The position numbers and the translations under genes are program-made. From contig NZ_FNTF01000002.1 in assembly GCF_900105495.1 (NCBI RefSeq), forward strand, positions 1,401,501 through 1,465,500: a DNA stretch of 64,000 nt, given 5' to 3'. Below, one piece after another: positions 36,120-46,941 of the stretch (the first letter of the stretch is position 1; every line of letters begins with the position of its first letter). Below the pieces are notes generated by a model. It ran no database searches and was not told where the DNA came from. It saw nothing but the letters and a program-made list of their open reading frames with translations. The stretch comes from Pseudomonas frederiksbergensis. Lineage in GTDB: Bacteria; Pseudomonadota; Gammaproteobacteria; Pseudomonadales; Pseudomonadaceae.

Positions 36120-37388
36120 ATGTCTGATCTGAAAACTGCCGCTCTCGAATATCACGCCCATCCCCGTCCAGGGAAGCTGAGTGTCGAGCTCACCAAGGCC
36201 ACCGCTACCGCCCGCGACCTGTCGCTGGCCTACAGCCCCGGCGTAGCCGAACCAGTACGCGAAATCGCCCGCGATCCTGAACTGGCCTACAAATACACCG
36301 GCAAAGGCAACCTGGTTGCAGTCATTTCCGATGGCACCGCAATTCTCGGCCTGGGTAACCTTGGCCCATTGGCTTCCAAGCCAGTCATGGAAGGTAAAGG
36401 CGTGCTGTTCAAGCGCTTCGCCGGCATCGACGTTTTCGACATCGAAGTCGACTCCGAAAGCCCGCAAGCCTTCATCGACACCGTCAAGCGTATCTCCATC
36501 ACCTTCGGTGGCATCAATCTGGAAGACATCAAGGCACCTGAGTGCTTTGAGATCGAACGTGCTCTGATCGAGCAGTGCGACATTCCGGTATTCCACGATG
36601 ACCAGCACGGCACCGCGATCGTTACTGCGGCCGGCATGATCAACGCCCTGGAAATCGCTGGCAAAACCCTCGCCGACGCCAAGATCGTCTGCCTGGGCGC
36701 CGGTGCTGCCGCCATCTCCTGCATGAAACTGCTGGTGAGCATGGGTGCCAACATCGAAAACATCTTCATGGTTGACCGTACCGGCGTGATCCACTCCGGC
36801 CGTGACGACCTGAACCAGTACAAGGCTGTTTTCGCTCACTCGACTGAAAAACGCACGCTGGCCGATGCCCTGAAAGGCGCGGACGTGTTCGTGGGCCTGT
36901 CCGGCCCGAACCTGCTGAGCGCTGAAGGCCTGAAGTCCATGGCGGCCAACCCGATCGTGTTCGCGTGCTCCAACCCTGATCCGGAAATCGCCCCGGAACT
37001 GGCTCACGCCACCCGTGACGATGTGATCATGGCCACCGGCCGTTCGGACTACCCGAACCAGGTCAACAACGTGCTGGGCTTCCCGTTCATCTTCCGTGGT
37101 GCCCTGGACGTTCGCGCCAAGCGCATCAACGAAGAAATGAAAGTGGCTGCGGCCAACGCCCTTCGTGAACTGGCCAAACTGCCGGTTCCACAGGAAGTGT
37201 GCGACGCCTACGGCGGCATCAAGCTGGAATTCGGTCGTGAGTACATCATTCCGAAACCAATGGATGCCCGCCTGATCACCGTGATCTCCGATGCCGTGGC
37301 CAAGGCTGCAATCGAGACCGGCGTAGCGACCCTGCCGTATCCGAAGAACTACCCGCTGAAAAGCGTGGATGACGTGTTCAACGGCTAA
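36120..37388 (+). CDS. Malic enzyme (short form)
   Basis: Oxidative decarboxylation of malate to pyruvate with NAD(P)+, 422 aa, cytoplasmic. The start is ATG 36120 ([20 protein letters not shown]); upstream frame to 36000 is non-coding. Signatures: [10 protein letters not shown], the metal-binding [12 protein letters not shown] near 156-167 and the dinucleotide loop [13 protein letters not shown] near 187-199. It lacks the C-terminal phosphotransacetylase domain of MaeB, so it corresponds to the shorter type. Cofactor preference cannot be read with confidence. A GATTG/CAATC inverted repeat at 35964-35981 lies upstream. It ends at a strong terminator. Confidence 0.93.
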   Translation: MSDLKTAALEYHAHPRPGKLSVELTKATATARDLSLAYSPGVAEPVREIARDPELAYKYTGKGNLVAVISDGTAILGLGNLGPLASKPVMEGKGVLFKRFAGIDVFDIEVDSESPQAFIDTVKRISITFGGINLEDIKAPECFEIERALIEQCDIPVFHDDQHGTAIVTAAGMINALEIAGKTLADAKIVCLGAGAAAISCMKLLVSMGANIENIFMVDRTGVIHSGRDDLNQYKAVFAHSTEKRTLADALKGADVFVGLSGPNLLSAEGLKSMAANPIVFACSNPDPEIAPELAHATRDDVIMATGRSDYPNQVNNVLGFPFIFRGALDVRAKRINEEMKVAAANALRELAKLPVPQEVCDAYGGIKLEFGREYIIPKPMDARLITVISDAVAKAAIETGVATLPYPKNYPLKSVDDVFNG

Positions 37389-37410
37389 GTCGTTGTAGCG
37401 CTTCAACCCA

Positions 37411-37443
37411 AAGCCCCGGCTCTTGCGAGTCGGGGCTTTTTTA
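37411..37443 (+). terminator. Terminator of the malic enzyme gene
   Basis: AAGCCCCGGCTC and GAGTCGGGGCTT pair around a short loop, followed by six T. It lies 22 bases after the stop. A second, closely similar hairpin follows after the family A repeat. Confidence 0.9.
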
Positions 37444-37458
37444 TGTCTGAGGGTCGCC

Positions 37459-37570
37459 GATCGTTCCCACGCTCTGCGTGGGATGCAGCCCGGGACGCTC
37501 CGCGTCCCTTTCCAGAGCTGGAACGCAGAGCGTCCCTTGAGGCATTCCCACGCAGAGCGTGGGAACGATC
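37459..37570. repeat. Dispersed palindromic repeat, family A
   Basis: GATCGTTCCCACGCTCTGCG at the left and CGCAGAGCGTGGGAACGATC at the right, exact inverses over 20 bases, enclose the GGGACGCTCCGCGTCC core. The copy sits between two near-identical terminators. Confidence 0.88.
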
Positions 37571-37604
37571 AGCCCCGCTCTTCTTTCGAAGTCGGGGCTT
37601 TTTG
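37571..37604 (+). terminator. Second terminator-like hairpin between the malic enzyme gene and ponA
   Basis: AGCCCCGCTCTTC and GAAGTCGGGGCT pair, followed by five T. It is a near-copy of the hairpin at 37411-37443 and lies 14 bases before the convergent ponA stop. Confidence 0.75.
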
Positions 37605-37617
37605 CAGCTCCAGGCGA

Positions 37618-40062
37618 TCAGAACAAATCGATCGGCGCCGCTTCATCCGCTGGCAGTGGGCTTCCCGGCGCAATGCCGTTGCCCAGCTCGTTTGCCGACG
37701 GTGGCGTGTCTTCGGCCTTGAACAGCTCGAAGTAGGCGCCTGGCGTGCCTGGGCTGGCTGCACGGCCGCTGATCGGGTCGACTCGCAGACTGAGGATGCC
37801 TTCCGGCTCCGGCTGCGTGTGGGGCGGCAGGTCTTTGAGTGCGGCGCCCATGTAGCTCATCCAGATCGGCAGGGCGACGGTACCGCCGAACTCCTTGCGA
37901 CCCAGGCTTTCAGGCTGGTCGAAACCGGTCCAGACCGTGGTCACATAATCGGCGTTGTACCCGGAGAACCAGGCATCCTTGGACTCGTTGGTGGTACCGG
38001 TCTTGCCCGCAATGTCGCTACGGCCCAAGGCCAGGGCGCGGCGGCCGGTGCCGAGTTTGATGACGTCCTCGAGCATGCTGTTGAGGATGTAAGTGGTGCG
38101 GCCATCGACGATGCGCTCGGCCACGGCCGGCGTTTGTGGTGCTGGCTGTGCGGTCAGCGCTTCGCCGGGGGTGGCGCTGACGGTGAAGGCGTTGGCCGCG
38201 ACAGGGGCAGCGATACCGTCGGTGACGACGTTGCCTTTGGGGACGCTCGGCGGGTTGGCGACGAACAGCGTGTCGCCATTGCGGCTTTCGATCTTGTCGA
38301 TGATGTAGGGGGTGATCTTGTAGCCGCCGTTGGCGAAAGTGCTCCAGCCGGTAGCGATTTCCATTGGCGTCAGCGTCGCGGTGCCCAGGGCCAGGGACAG
38401 GTTGCGTGGCAGGTCCTGCTTGTTGAAGCCGAACTTGCTGATGTAGTCGATGGTGCGGTCAACGCCCAGCGCTTGCAGCAAGCGGATCGACACCAGGTTG
38501 CGCGACTTGTAGAGCGCCTCGCGCATGCGGATCGGGCCGAGGAAGGTGTTGGTATCGTTCTTTGGGCGCCAGACTTTGTCCAGGTACTCGTCGACGAACA
38601 CGATCGGTGCGTCGTTCACCAGGCTGGCGGCGGTGTAGCCGTTATCCAGCGCTGCACTGTAGACGAACGGCTTGAAGCTCGAGCCCGGCTGGCGCTTGGC
38701 CTGCATGGCGCGGTTGTAGTTGCTCTGTTCGAAGGCGAAGCCGCCGACCAGGGAACGAATTGCACCGTTCTGCGGATCGAGGGAAACCAGGGCGCCCTGA
38801 ACCTGTGGGATCTGACTGAATTTCAGCGAGTTGTCTGGCTGGCGCTGCACACGAATCAGGTCGCCGACCTGGGCGACGTCCGAAGGCTGTTTCGGGTTGG
38901 CGCCCATGCTGTTGGTGTTGAGGAACGGCCGCGCCCATTTCATGGTGTCCCAGCTGACATGTTCCTCACCGGTACGGGTCAGCACTTGCAGGCCGGTCTT
39001 GTCGACCTGGGTGACGATGGCGGGCTCAAGGCTGCTGATGGTGCGTTGCTTGGTCAGCTCGGTTGTCCAGGCCTCGCGAGTCTTGCCCGGCAGGCGCGAC
39101 TCCGGTCCGCGATAACCATGGCGCTGGTCGTAGGTCATCAACCCTTCATGGAGTGCGGTGTTGGCCATTTCCTGCAGGTTGCTCGGCACCGTGGTGGTGA
39201 CGCGGAAACCCTCGGTATAGGCGTCGCTGCCATAACGGCCGACCATTTCGGCGCGGGCCATTTCAGCGATGTACGGTGCGTTCACTTCCGGGGTCGGCAC
39301 GTGATAACTGGCGTTCAGCGGTTCGTTGATCGCGGTCGTGTAGTCGGCTTCGGTGATTTTGCCGAGCTTGTACATGCGCCCAAGGATCCAGTCGCGTCGC
39401 TCCTTGCTGCGGGCCGGATTGGCCAGCGGGTTGAAGCGCGAAGGGGCTTTTGGCAGGCCGGCGATCATCGCCATCTGCGCCAGGCTGACATCACGAATCG
39501 ACTTGCCGTAGTAAACCTGCGCGGCGGCCTCGATGCCATAAGCACGGTTGCCCAGATAGATCTTGTTGACGTACAACTCGAGAATCTCGTCCTTGGTCAA
39601 CTGCCGTTCAATCTGCAGGGCCAGGAGAATTTCAGTGGTTTTGCGCGAGAAGCTGCGTTCGCTGGTCAGGAAGAAATTCTTCGCCACCTGCATGGTGATG
39701 GTGCTGCCACCGGACTGAATGTGTCCGCTTTTTATCAACTGGGTGGCCGCGCGCATCAGGCTGCCAGGATCGACACCGTAATGATTGGCGAAGTTGTCGT
39801 CTTCAGCACTTAGTAACGCATTAATGAAATTGGGCGGAATGTCGGCGAACCGGATCGGTGTGCGGCGCATTTCGCCAAATTCTGCGATCAGCTTGTTGTC
39901 GCTGCTGTAGACCCGCAAAGGAATCTGCAACTGGATGCTTCTCAGAGCCTCCACGGATGGTAATCCCGGACTAAGGTAGAGAAAGGCGCCGCTAAGACCG
40001 AGGAGCAGTCCGCAGAAAACGGCGACGATGGACCAACCGAAAAATTTCAGCAGACGAATCAA
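37618..40062 (-). CDS. ponA: Penicillin-binding protein 1A
   Basis: Bifunctional peptidoglycan glycosyltransferase/transpeptidase, 814 aa, inner-membrane anchored by a helix at about 8-31. The GT51 domain shows EDDNFANHYGVDPGSL (catalytic Glu near 87) and the following QIERQLTKDEILELYVN. An OB-like insert lies near 320-410. The transpeptidase has SxxK in PGSSFKPF near 458-463, SRN in YKSRNL near 515 and KTGT in AGKTGTTNE near 688. It diverges from pilM, the conserved Pseudomonas order. Confidence 0.97.
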   Translation of the reverse strand: MIRLLKFFGWSIVAVFCGLLLGLSGAFLYLSPGLPSVEALRSIQLQIPLRVYSSDNKLIAEFGEMRRTPIRFADIPPNFINALLSAEDDNFANHYGVDPGSLMRAATQLIKSGHIQSGGSTITMQVAKNFFLTSERSFSRKTTEILLALQIERQLTKDEILELYVNKIYLGNRAYGIEAAAQVYYGKSIRDVSLAQMAMIAGLPKAPSRFNPLANPARSKERRDWILGRMYKLGKITEADYTTAINEPLNASYHVPTPEVNAPYIAEMARAEMVGRYGSDAYTEGFRVTTTVPSNLQEMANTALHEGLMTYDQRHGYRGPESRLPGKTREAWTTELTKQRTISSLEPAIVTQVDKTGLQVLTRTGEEHVSWDTMKWARPFLNTNSMGANPKQPSDVAQVGDLIRVQRQPDNSLKFSQIPQVQGALVSLDPQNGAIRSLVGGFAFEQSNYNRAMQAKRQPGSSFKPFVYSAALDNGYTAASLVNDAPIVFVDEYLDKVWRPKNDTNTFLGPIRMREALYKSRNLVSIRLLQALGVDRTIDYISKFGFNKQDLPRNLSLALGTATLTPMEIATGWSTFANGGYKITPYIIDKIESRNGDTLFVANPPSVPKGNVVTDGIAAPVAANAFTVSATPGEALTAQPAPQTPAVAERIVDGRTTYILNSMLEDVIKLGTGRRALALGRSDIAGKTGTTNESKDAWFSGYNADYVTTVWTGFDQPESLGRKEFGGTVALPIWMSYMGAALKDLPPHTQPEPEGILSLRVDPISGRAASPGTPGAYFELFKAEDTPPSANELGNGIAPGSPLPADEAAPIDLF

Positions 40063-40144
40063 GGCTTTTGGACATCCAGGGCAAAGAATGAATTAGGCAT
40101 CAGGGTTCAGATAAACAGGAAACGACCCGCACTTGAAGTAAAAA

Positions 40145-40182
40145 CCGGAAAAAAGCGCTGGGCATTATAAGCATTTTTCCGG
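40145..40182 (-). promoter_or_regulatory. Inverted repeat around the presumed ponA -10
   Basis: CCGGAAAAA (40145-40153) and TTTTTCCGG (40174-40182) are perfect inverses around 20 bases that hold, on the minus strand, a perfect TATAAT (40169-40164). A matching -35 at 17 bases is poor, so either the promoter needs an activator or the match is fortuitous. It lies between divergent ponA and pilM. Confidence 0.35.
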
Positions 40183-40250
40183 CGGGAGCGTGATTTGCGC
40201 TGCTGTCAAGACGGGTGGTTTGAACGCAATGGATATTACAGAGTCCGTAA

Positions 40251-41341
<1,091 letters not shown>

Positions 41342-41342
<1 letters not shown>

Positions 41343-41908
41343 TGGCACGGATCAATCTTTTACCCTGGCGCGAAGAGCTGCGTGAAGTGCGCCGCAAACG
41401 CTTTCTGCTGGCGCTGGTCGGTGTGATCGTAGGGGCTGTGGGTGCTGTGCTCATCGCGAACCAGGCCATCAGTGGCGCTATCGATCGGCAAGTGGCTCGA
41501 AACGATTACATCGGCAAACAGATTGCCGTGGTTGATGAGCGGATCAAACAGATCAGCGATTTGAAGGCGCGTCGCCAGCAACTGGTCGAGCGCATGCGCA
41601 TCATCCAGGACCTGCAAGGCAACCGGCCGATCAGCGGACGTATTTTCGATCAGCTGGCGCGGACGCTGCCCGACGGCGTGTATTTCACTGAGGTGAACAT
41701 GGCCGGCAAATCCTTGTCCATCACCGGAGCGGCCGAGTCCAACAATCGTGTCTCGGACCTGATGCGCAATCTGGATGCGTCCGATTGGTTCGATGCGCCC
41801 AGCCTCACGGAAGTCAAGGCGATGACCGCCGGTCAGCTGGATCAGGCCAACGTCTTTCAGCTGACCGTTCGTCAGACCCAGCCCGCCGCTGCGGAGGGCG
41901 GCAAATGA
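41342..41908 (+). CDS. pilN: Type IV pilus assembly protein PilN
   Basis: Bitopic inner-membrane protein of 188 aa. The cytoplasmic N-terminus MARINLLPWREE is the PilM-binding INLLPWR motif; one helix follows at about 22-42 (FLLALVGVIVGAVGAVLI), then a coiled coil and a small periplasmic ferredoxin-like domain that pairs with PilO. It overlaps pilO by four bases. Confidence 0.96.
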
Positions 41909-42528
41909 GGCTGTCTGACTGGTTCGAAAGCTTGCGCAAGATCGACATCAATGACCTGGACACCAATAACATGGGTTCCTGGCCGCCAGCCATCAAGGCA
42001 CTGGCGGGTATCCTGCTCATGATGCTGGTGCTTTCGCTGGGCTACAGTTTTTCCATCAGCGACCTTCAGAGTCACCTCGAACTCAAGCGCGAGGAAGAGT
42101 CGGCCCTCAAGGAGCAATTCGCCAACAAGGCCCATATGGCGGCGAATCTGGAGCTGTATACGCAGCAGATGAAGGAAATGGAGAACTCCTTTGGCGTACT
42201 TCTGCGGCAATTGCCCAGCGACACCGAAGTGCCCGGCCTGCTGGAGGACATCACTCGCACCGGCCTGGGCAGTGGCCTGGAGTTCGAAGAGATCAAACTG
42301 CTACCGGAGAACACACAGCAGTTCTACATCGAGCTACCGATCCAGATCACCGTCACCGGCGCCTATCATGACCTGGCCACCTTCGTCAGCGGTGTCGCCG
42401 GGCTGCCCCGGATTGTCACCCTGCATGACTTTGACCTTGCACCGGCCAACCCGGAAGGTGGCTCGAAGTTGCGCATGAGAATCCTCGCCAAGACCTACCG
42501 CTACAACGACAAGGGGCTGCAAAAATGA
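41905..42528 (+). CDS. pilO: Type IV pilus assembly protein PilO
   Basis: Inner-membrane partner of PilN, 207 aa. The start at 41905 (MRLSDWFESLRKIDINDLDT) forms an ATGA overlap with pilN; an in-frame region upstream to 41785 belongs to pilN in another frame. One helix lies at about 30-50 (ALAGILLMMLVLSLGY), then a coiled coil and the PilO periplasmic domain with GLLEDITRTGLGSGLEFE. It overlaps pilP by four bases. Confidence 0.96.
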   Translation: MRLSDWFESLRKIDINDLDTNNMGSWPPAIKALAGILLMMLVLSLGYSFSISDLQSHLELKREEESALKEQFANKAHMAANLELYTQQMKEMENSFGVLLRQLPSDTEVPGLLEDITRTGLGSGLEFEEIKLLPENTQQFYIELPIQITVTGAYHDLATFVSGVAGLPRIVTLHDFDLAPANPEGGSKLRMRILAKTYRYNDKGLQK

Positions 42529-43052
42529 GCCCGATTCGTTGCTTGTCGATGGTTGTGTTGGTCGCCGGCCTGGCCGGTTGCGGCGGCGACAATGATTTCA
42601 GCGACCTGGATGCCTACATGAACGAAATGCGGTTGCGTGCGCCCGGCAAGATTGAACCAACGCCGACATTTCGGTCTTACCCAACATTCACCTACAGCGC
42701 CGCCAACCTGCGAAGCCCGTTTTCCCGACAGATCAGAGTCGATCTGGCCGGCCAGAAACACGGCTCGCGAAACGTCAAACCTGATCCGAATCGGGTCAAG
42801 CAGTACCTCGAAGGTTTCAACATCGAGCAGTTTGAAATGGTCGGAACGATCGCCAATGCGACCGGTTCCTTCGCGCTGCTGCGCGGGGCGGGCGGGGTGC
42901 ATCGGTTGAAAGTCGGCGATTACCTGGGGCGTAACGATGGGAGGATCGTCGCCATCAGTGGTTCGCAGGTCGATGTGGTCGAAATCGTTCCCGACGGCGA
43001 AGGCGCCTGGCTGGAGCGGCCGCGGACCATCCCTTTGAAAGAACACTCATAG
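42525..43052 (+). CDS. pilP: Type IV pilus lipoprotein PilP
   Basis: Inner-membrane lipoprotein that links PilNO to the PilQ secretin, 175 aa. The lipobox LAGC places the lipidated cysteine at residue 19. A disordered segment is followed by the beta-sandwich HR domain (about 85-170, GTIANATGSFALLRGAGGVHRLKVGDYLG). It precedes pilQ by 13 bases. Confidence 0.96.
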   Translation: MSPIRCLSMVVLVAGLAGCGGDNDFSDLDAYMNEMRLRAPGKIEPTPTFRSYPTFTYSAANLRSPFSRQIRVDLAGQKHGSRNVKPDPNRVKQYLEGFNIEQFEMVGTIANATGSFALLRGAGGVHRLKVGDYLGRNDGRIVAISGSQVDVVEIVPDGEGAWLERPRTIPLKEHS

Positions 43053-43065
43053 TGGAACTCGAATA

Positions 43066-45156
43066 ATGAACAGGATTTTCTCAACCTTCGGTACTTCGCT
43101 ATGGATAGCGTTGCTGTCGCCGATGGTACTAGCGGCCAACCTTGAAGCGCTGGATGTTGCGGCGTTGCCGGGGGACCGCGTCGAGTTGAAGTTGTCGTTC
43201 GATGGGCCGCCACCGTCGCCTCAGGGTTACACCACGCAATCGCCGGCACGGATTGCGCTGGATCTGCCTGGTGTCGTCAGTCAGTTGAAAAGCAAAAATC
43301 GTGAACTGGGCGGCGGAAATGCCCGCAGCGCGACGGTGGTGCAAGCCAAGGACCGTGCGCGGCTGATCATCAATCTGACCCAGTTGACGCCTTACAACGC
43401 ACGGGTCGAAGGCAACACGCTGTTGGTGGTCGTCGGGCAAGGCGCCAACAAAACGGCCTCCAGCCCGGCGCCCAAAACGCCGCGTGCAGCGACTGCAACG
43501 CCAGCCCCGGCGAAAGCCTATGCGCCGGCAGGCAAGGCCATCCGGGGTGTGGATTTCCAGCGCGGCACCCAGGGCGAAGGCAATGTGGTCATCGATCTGT
43601 CGGACCCTTCCATTGCCCCGGACATTCAGGAGCGCGACGGCAAGATCATTCTCGATTTCCCCAGGACCCGATTGCCTGAACCGTTACGTGTTCGTCTGGA
43701 CGTCAAGGATTTCGCCACCCCGGTGCAGTTCGTCAACGCCAGCGCCACGGGCGATCGGGCCACGATCAGCATTGAACCCAGCGGCGCCTTCGATTATTCG
43801 ACTTACCAGACCGACAACAAGCTGACCGTCAGCATCCGGCCGATGACCGCCGATGACTTGCAGAAACGCAACACCGAACGCTTCGCCTACACCGGTGAAA
43901 AGCTTTCGCTGAATTTCCAGGACATTGATGTGCGTTCGGTGCTGCAACTGATCGCCGATTTCACCAACCTCAATCTGGTGGCCAGCGACACGGTGCAGGG
44001 CGGTATCACCCTGCGCTTGCAGAACGTACCGTGGGATCAGGCGCTGGATCTGGTGTTGAAAACCAAGGGCCTGGATAAACGCAAGATCGGTAACGTTTTG
44101 CTGGTGGCGCCGGCCGATGAAATTGCCGCCCGCGAGCGTCAGGAACTGGAGTCGCAGAAGCAGATTGCTGACCTCGCGCCCCTGCGTCGCGAGCTGTTGC
44201 AAGTCAACTACGCCAAAGCTGCCGATATCGCCAAGCTGTTCCAGTCGGTCACCAGTGTCGAGTCGAAAGTCGACGAGCGGGGCTCGATCACCGTGGATGA
44301 GCGGACCAACAACATCATTGCCTACCAGACCCAGAACCGCCTCGACGAACTGCGCCGTATCGTCGCGCAACTGGATATCCCGGTGCGTCAGGTGATGATC
44401 GAAGCACGGATCGTCGAAGCCAACGTCGACTATGACAAAAGCCTCGGCGTGCGCTGGGGCGGATCGATCCAGAACAAGGGCAACTGGAACACCTCGGGTG
44501 TCAGTAATAGTGGGGCGAATGCTTCATCGACCATCGGTACGCCTGGCAGCACCAGCACCAACTCGCCATTCGTCGACCTGGGTGCCGCCGGCAATACCTC
44601 GGGGCTCGGGATCGCCTTCATCACCGACAATGTGTTGCTGGATCTCGAGCTGACGGCCATGGAGAAGACCGGCAACGGCGAAATCGTTTCGCAGCCCAAG
44701 GTGGTCACCTCGGACAAGGAAACCGCGAAAATCCTCAAGGGCACGGAGATTCCCTATCAGGAAGCCAGCTCCAGCGGCGCAACGTCGGTGTCGTTCAAGG
44801 AGGCCTCGCTGTCTCTGGAAGTGACGCCACAGATCACGCCGGACAACCGGATCATCATGGAGGTCAAGGTCACCAAGGACGAACCGGACTACCTGAACAA
44901 GGTGCAGGATGTGCCGCCGATCAAGAAAAACGAGGTCAATGCCAAGGTCCTGGTCAACGACGGCGAGACCATCGTCATTGGCGGGGTTTTCTCAAATACT
45001 CAGAGCAAGGTTGTAGATAAGGTGCCATTTCTCGGCGATGTGCCGTATCTTGGCCGCCTTTTCCGGCGTGACGTGGTTTCGGAGAAAAAATCCGAGCTGT
45101 TGGTGTTTCTCACACCGCGTATCATGAATAACCAGGCGATTGCTGTGAGTCGTTGA
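43066..45156 (+). CDS. pilQ: Type IV pilus secretin PilQ
   Basis: Outer-membrane secretin through which the pilus passes, 696 aa. A signal peptide (cleaved after VLAA, about 25) precedes two AMIN domains (about 30-130 and 165-265, peptidoglycan binding), the N0 domain ([24 protein letters not shown]), an N1 domain, and the secretin core with [15 protein letters not shown] near the C-terminus. The linker between the AMIN domains is Ala/Pro-rich. aroK starts four bases after the stop. Confidence 0.96.
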   Translation: MNRIFSTFGTSLWIALLSPMVLAANLEALDVAALPGDRVELKLSFDGPPPSPQGYTTQSPARIALDLPGVVSQLKSKNRELGGGNARSATVVQAKDRARLIINLTQLTPYNARVEGNTLLVVVGQGANKTASSPAPKTPRAATATPAPAKAYAPAGKAIRGVDFQRGTQGEGNVVIDLSDPSIAPDIQERDGKIILDFPRTRLPEPLRVRLDVKDFATPVQFVNASATGDRATISIEPSGAFDYSTYQTDNKLTVSIRPMTADDLQKRNTERFAYTGEKLSLNFQDIDVRSVLQLIADFTNLNLVASDTVQGGITLRLQNVPWDQALDLVLKTKGLDKRKIGNVLLVAPADEIAARERQELESQKQIADLAPLRRELLQVNYAKAADIAKLFQSVTSVESKVDERGSITVDERTNNIIAYQTQNRLDELRRIVAQLDIPVRQVMIEARIVEANVDYDKSLGVRWGGSIQNKGNWNTSGVSNSGANASSTIGTPGSTSTNSPFVDLGAAGNTSGLGIAFITDNVLLDLELTAMEKTGNGEIVSQPKVVTSDKETAKILKGTEIPYQEASSSGATSVSFKEASLSLEVTPQITPDNRIIMEVKVTKDEPDYLNKVQDVPPIKKNEVNAKVLVNDGETIVIGGVFSNTQSKVVDKVPFLGDVPYLGRLFRRDVVSEKKSELLVFLTPRIMNNQAIAVSR

Positions 45157-45160
45157 TTCT

Positions 45161-45679
45161 GTGCGAAATTTGATTCTTGTTGGACCGATGGGGGCTGGAA
45201 AAAGCACCATCGGCCGGTTGCTGGCCAAAGAGCTGCGCCTGCCGTTCAAAGATTCCGATAAGGAAATTGAATTGCGCACGGGCGCCAATATCCCGTGGAT
45301 CTTCGATAAGGAAGGCGAACCAGGCTTTCGTGACCGCGAGCAGGCGATGATTGCCGAGCTGTGCGGGTGCGACGGCGTGGTGCTGGCGACCGGTGGCGGC
45401 GCGGTGATGCGCGAGGCCAATCGCCGGGCGCTGCACGCCGGGGGGCGAGTGGTCTATCTGCATGCGTCTGTCGAGCAGCAAGTGGGCCGCACGTCCCGCG
45501 ATCGCAATCGCCCCCTGTTGCGTACTGCCGATCCGGCCAAGACCCTTCGGGATCTGCTGGCGATCCGCGATCCGCTTTATCGGGAAATTGCCGATCTGGT
45601 GGTGGAAACCGATGAGCGGCCGCCGCGTATGGTCGTGCTCGATATTCTCGAACGCTTGCAGCAGCTACCTCCCCGTTAA
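45161..45679 (+). CDS. aroK: Shikimate kinase
   Basis: Phosphorylates shikimate at the 3-OH using ATP, fifth step of the chorismate pathway, 172 aa. The P-loop is GPMGAGKST (8-16); the shikimate-binding DKEIE, GGGAV and the lid RDRNRPLL follow. The start is GTG 45161, four bases after the pilQ stop, so translation is likely coupled to the pilus operon. aroB lies 151 bases downstream. Confidence 0.97.
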   Translation: MRNLILVGPMGAGKSTIGRLLAKELRLPFKDSDKEIELRTGANIPWIFDKEGEPGFRDREQAMIAELCGCDGVVLATGGGAVMREANRRALHAGGRVVYLHASVEQQVGRTSRDRNRPLLRTADPAKTLRDLLAIRDPLYREIADLVVETDERPPRMVVLDILERLQQLPPR

Positions 45680-45830
45680 AGCGCAGCGCGAAATGCGCTA
45701 TCCTCGGCGTCCTGTCGTGGCCGCTCAAGGTTGTGGCAGATGGCTACCGAACGGCGTCACACCAGCAGACGCTGTGGACATACGTTAACTCAAGGCAGGA
45801 CGCCTGATTCCATCTTCACTGTGGGGACAC

Positions 45831-46931
45831 ATGCAGACACTCAAGGTCGATCTAGGCGAGCGCAGCTACCCGATTCATATTGGCGAAGGTTTGTTGGATC
45901 AGCTGGAGCTGCTGGCCCCGCATATCCGTGGACGGCAAGTGGCGATCATCTCCAACGAGACCGTTGCGCCGCTCTATCTCGAGCGTCTGACCCGCAGCCT
46001 CGCGCAGTTCTCGGTGGTTTCCGTGGTATTGCCGGACGGTGAAGCGTTCAAGACCTGGGAAACCCTGCAACTGATTTTCGACGGATTGCTGACCGCGCGG
46101 CACGACCGCCGTACCACGGTCATCGCCCTCGGTGGTGGCGTGATTGGTGACATGGCCGGTTTTGCTGCCGCCTGCTATCAGCGTGGTGTCGATTTCATCC
46201 AGATCCCGACCACACTGTTGTCGCAAGTCGACTCCTCGGTAGGCGGCAAGACCGGGATCAACCATCCGTTGGGCAAGAACATGGTCGGCGCTTTCTATCA
46301 GCCGAACGTGGTGCTGATCGATACCGCGACCCTCAATACCCTGCCGGCCCGGGAACTCTCCGCCGGGCTTGCCGAGGTCATCAAATACGGGCTGATCTGC
46401 GACGAACCGTTTCTGACCTGGCTCGAAGAAAACGTCGATCGCCTGCGCGCCCTGGACCAGGTCGCCCTGACCTACGCCATCGAGCGCTCTTGCGCGGCCA
46501 AGGCTGCGGTGGTCGGTGCCGACGAGCGGGAGACCGGTGTTCGCGCCACGCTCAACCTGGGTCACACCTTCGGCCACGCCATCGAAACCCACATGGGCTA
46601 TGGTGTCTGGCTACATGGTGAGGCGGTCGCTGCTGGCACCGTAATGGCCTTGGAAATGTCCACGCGCCTGGGCTGGATCAGCGAACAGGAACGCGATCGC
46701 GGCATTCGTCTGTTCCAGCGTGCCGGCCTGCCGGTTATCCCGCCAGAAGAGATGACTGAAGCCGATTTTCTCGAACACATGGCAATTGACAAGAAAGTGA
46801 TCGACGGTCGTTTGCGCCTGGTGCTGCTGCGCCACATGGGCGAAGCGGTGGTGACCGACGATTATCCGAAAGAGGTTTTACAGGCCACGCTGGGAGCGGA
46901 TTACCGCGCTCTGGCTCAGCTTAAAGGTTAA
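45831..46931 (+). CDS. aroB: 3-dehydroquinate synthase
   Basis: Converts DAHP to 3-dehydroquinate, NAD- and metal-dependent, second step of the chorismate pathway, 366 aa. Hallmarks are the nucleotide loop [11 protein letters not shown] near 104-114, [18 protein letters not shown] near 127-144, and the metal residues in GLAEVIKYG and [11 protein letters not shown]. It is followed by the DamX-like gene after ten bases. Confidence 0.97.
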   Translation: MQTLKVDLGERSYPIHIGEGLLDQLELLAPHIRGRQVAIISNETVAPLYLERLTRSLAQFSVVSVVLPDGEAFKTWETLQLIFDGLLTARHDRRTTVIALGGGVIGDMAGFAAACYQRGVDFIQIPTTLLSQVDSSVGGKTGINHPLGKNMVGAFYQPNVVLIDTATLNTLPARELSAGLAEVIKYGLICDEPFLTWLEENVDRLRALDQVALTYAIERSCAAKAAVVGADERETGVRATLNLGHTFGHAIETHMGYGVWLHGEAVAAGTVMALEMSTRLGWISEQERDRGIRLFQRAGLPVIPPEEMTEADFLEHMAIDKKVIDGRLRLVLLRHMGEAVVTDDYPKEVLQATLGADYRALAQLKG

Positions 46932-46941
46932 TAAGATCCCG

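Noticed and set aside
37574..37600. Terminator for ponA on the minus strand
   Set aside because: Read on the minus strand the hairpin is not followed by a T run, so it fits the plus-strand malic enzyme transcript.
37423..39813. 796-codon plus-strand frame antisense to ponA
   Set aside because: Begins inside a terminator and a repeat, no family similarity, shadow of ponA.
45680..45700. Terminator between aroK and aroB
   Set aside because: AGCGCA/TGCGCT forms a hairpin but is not followed by T residues.
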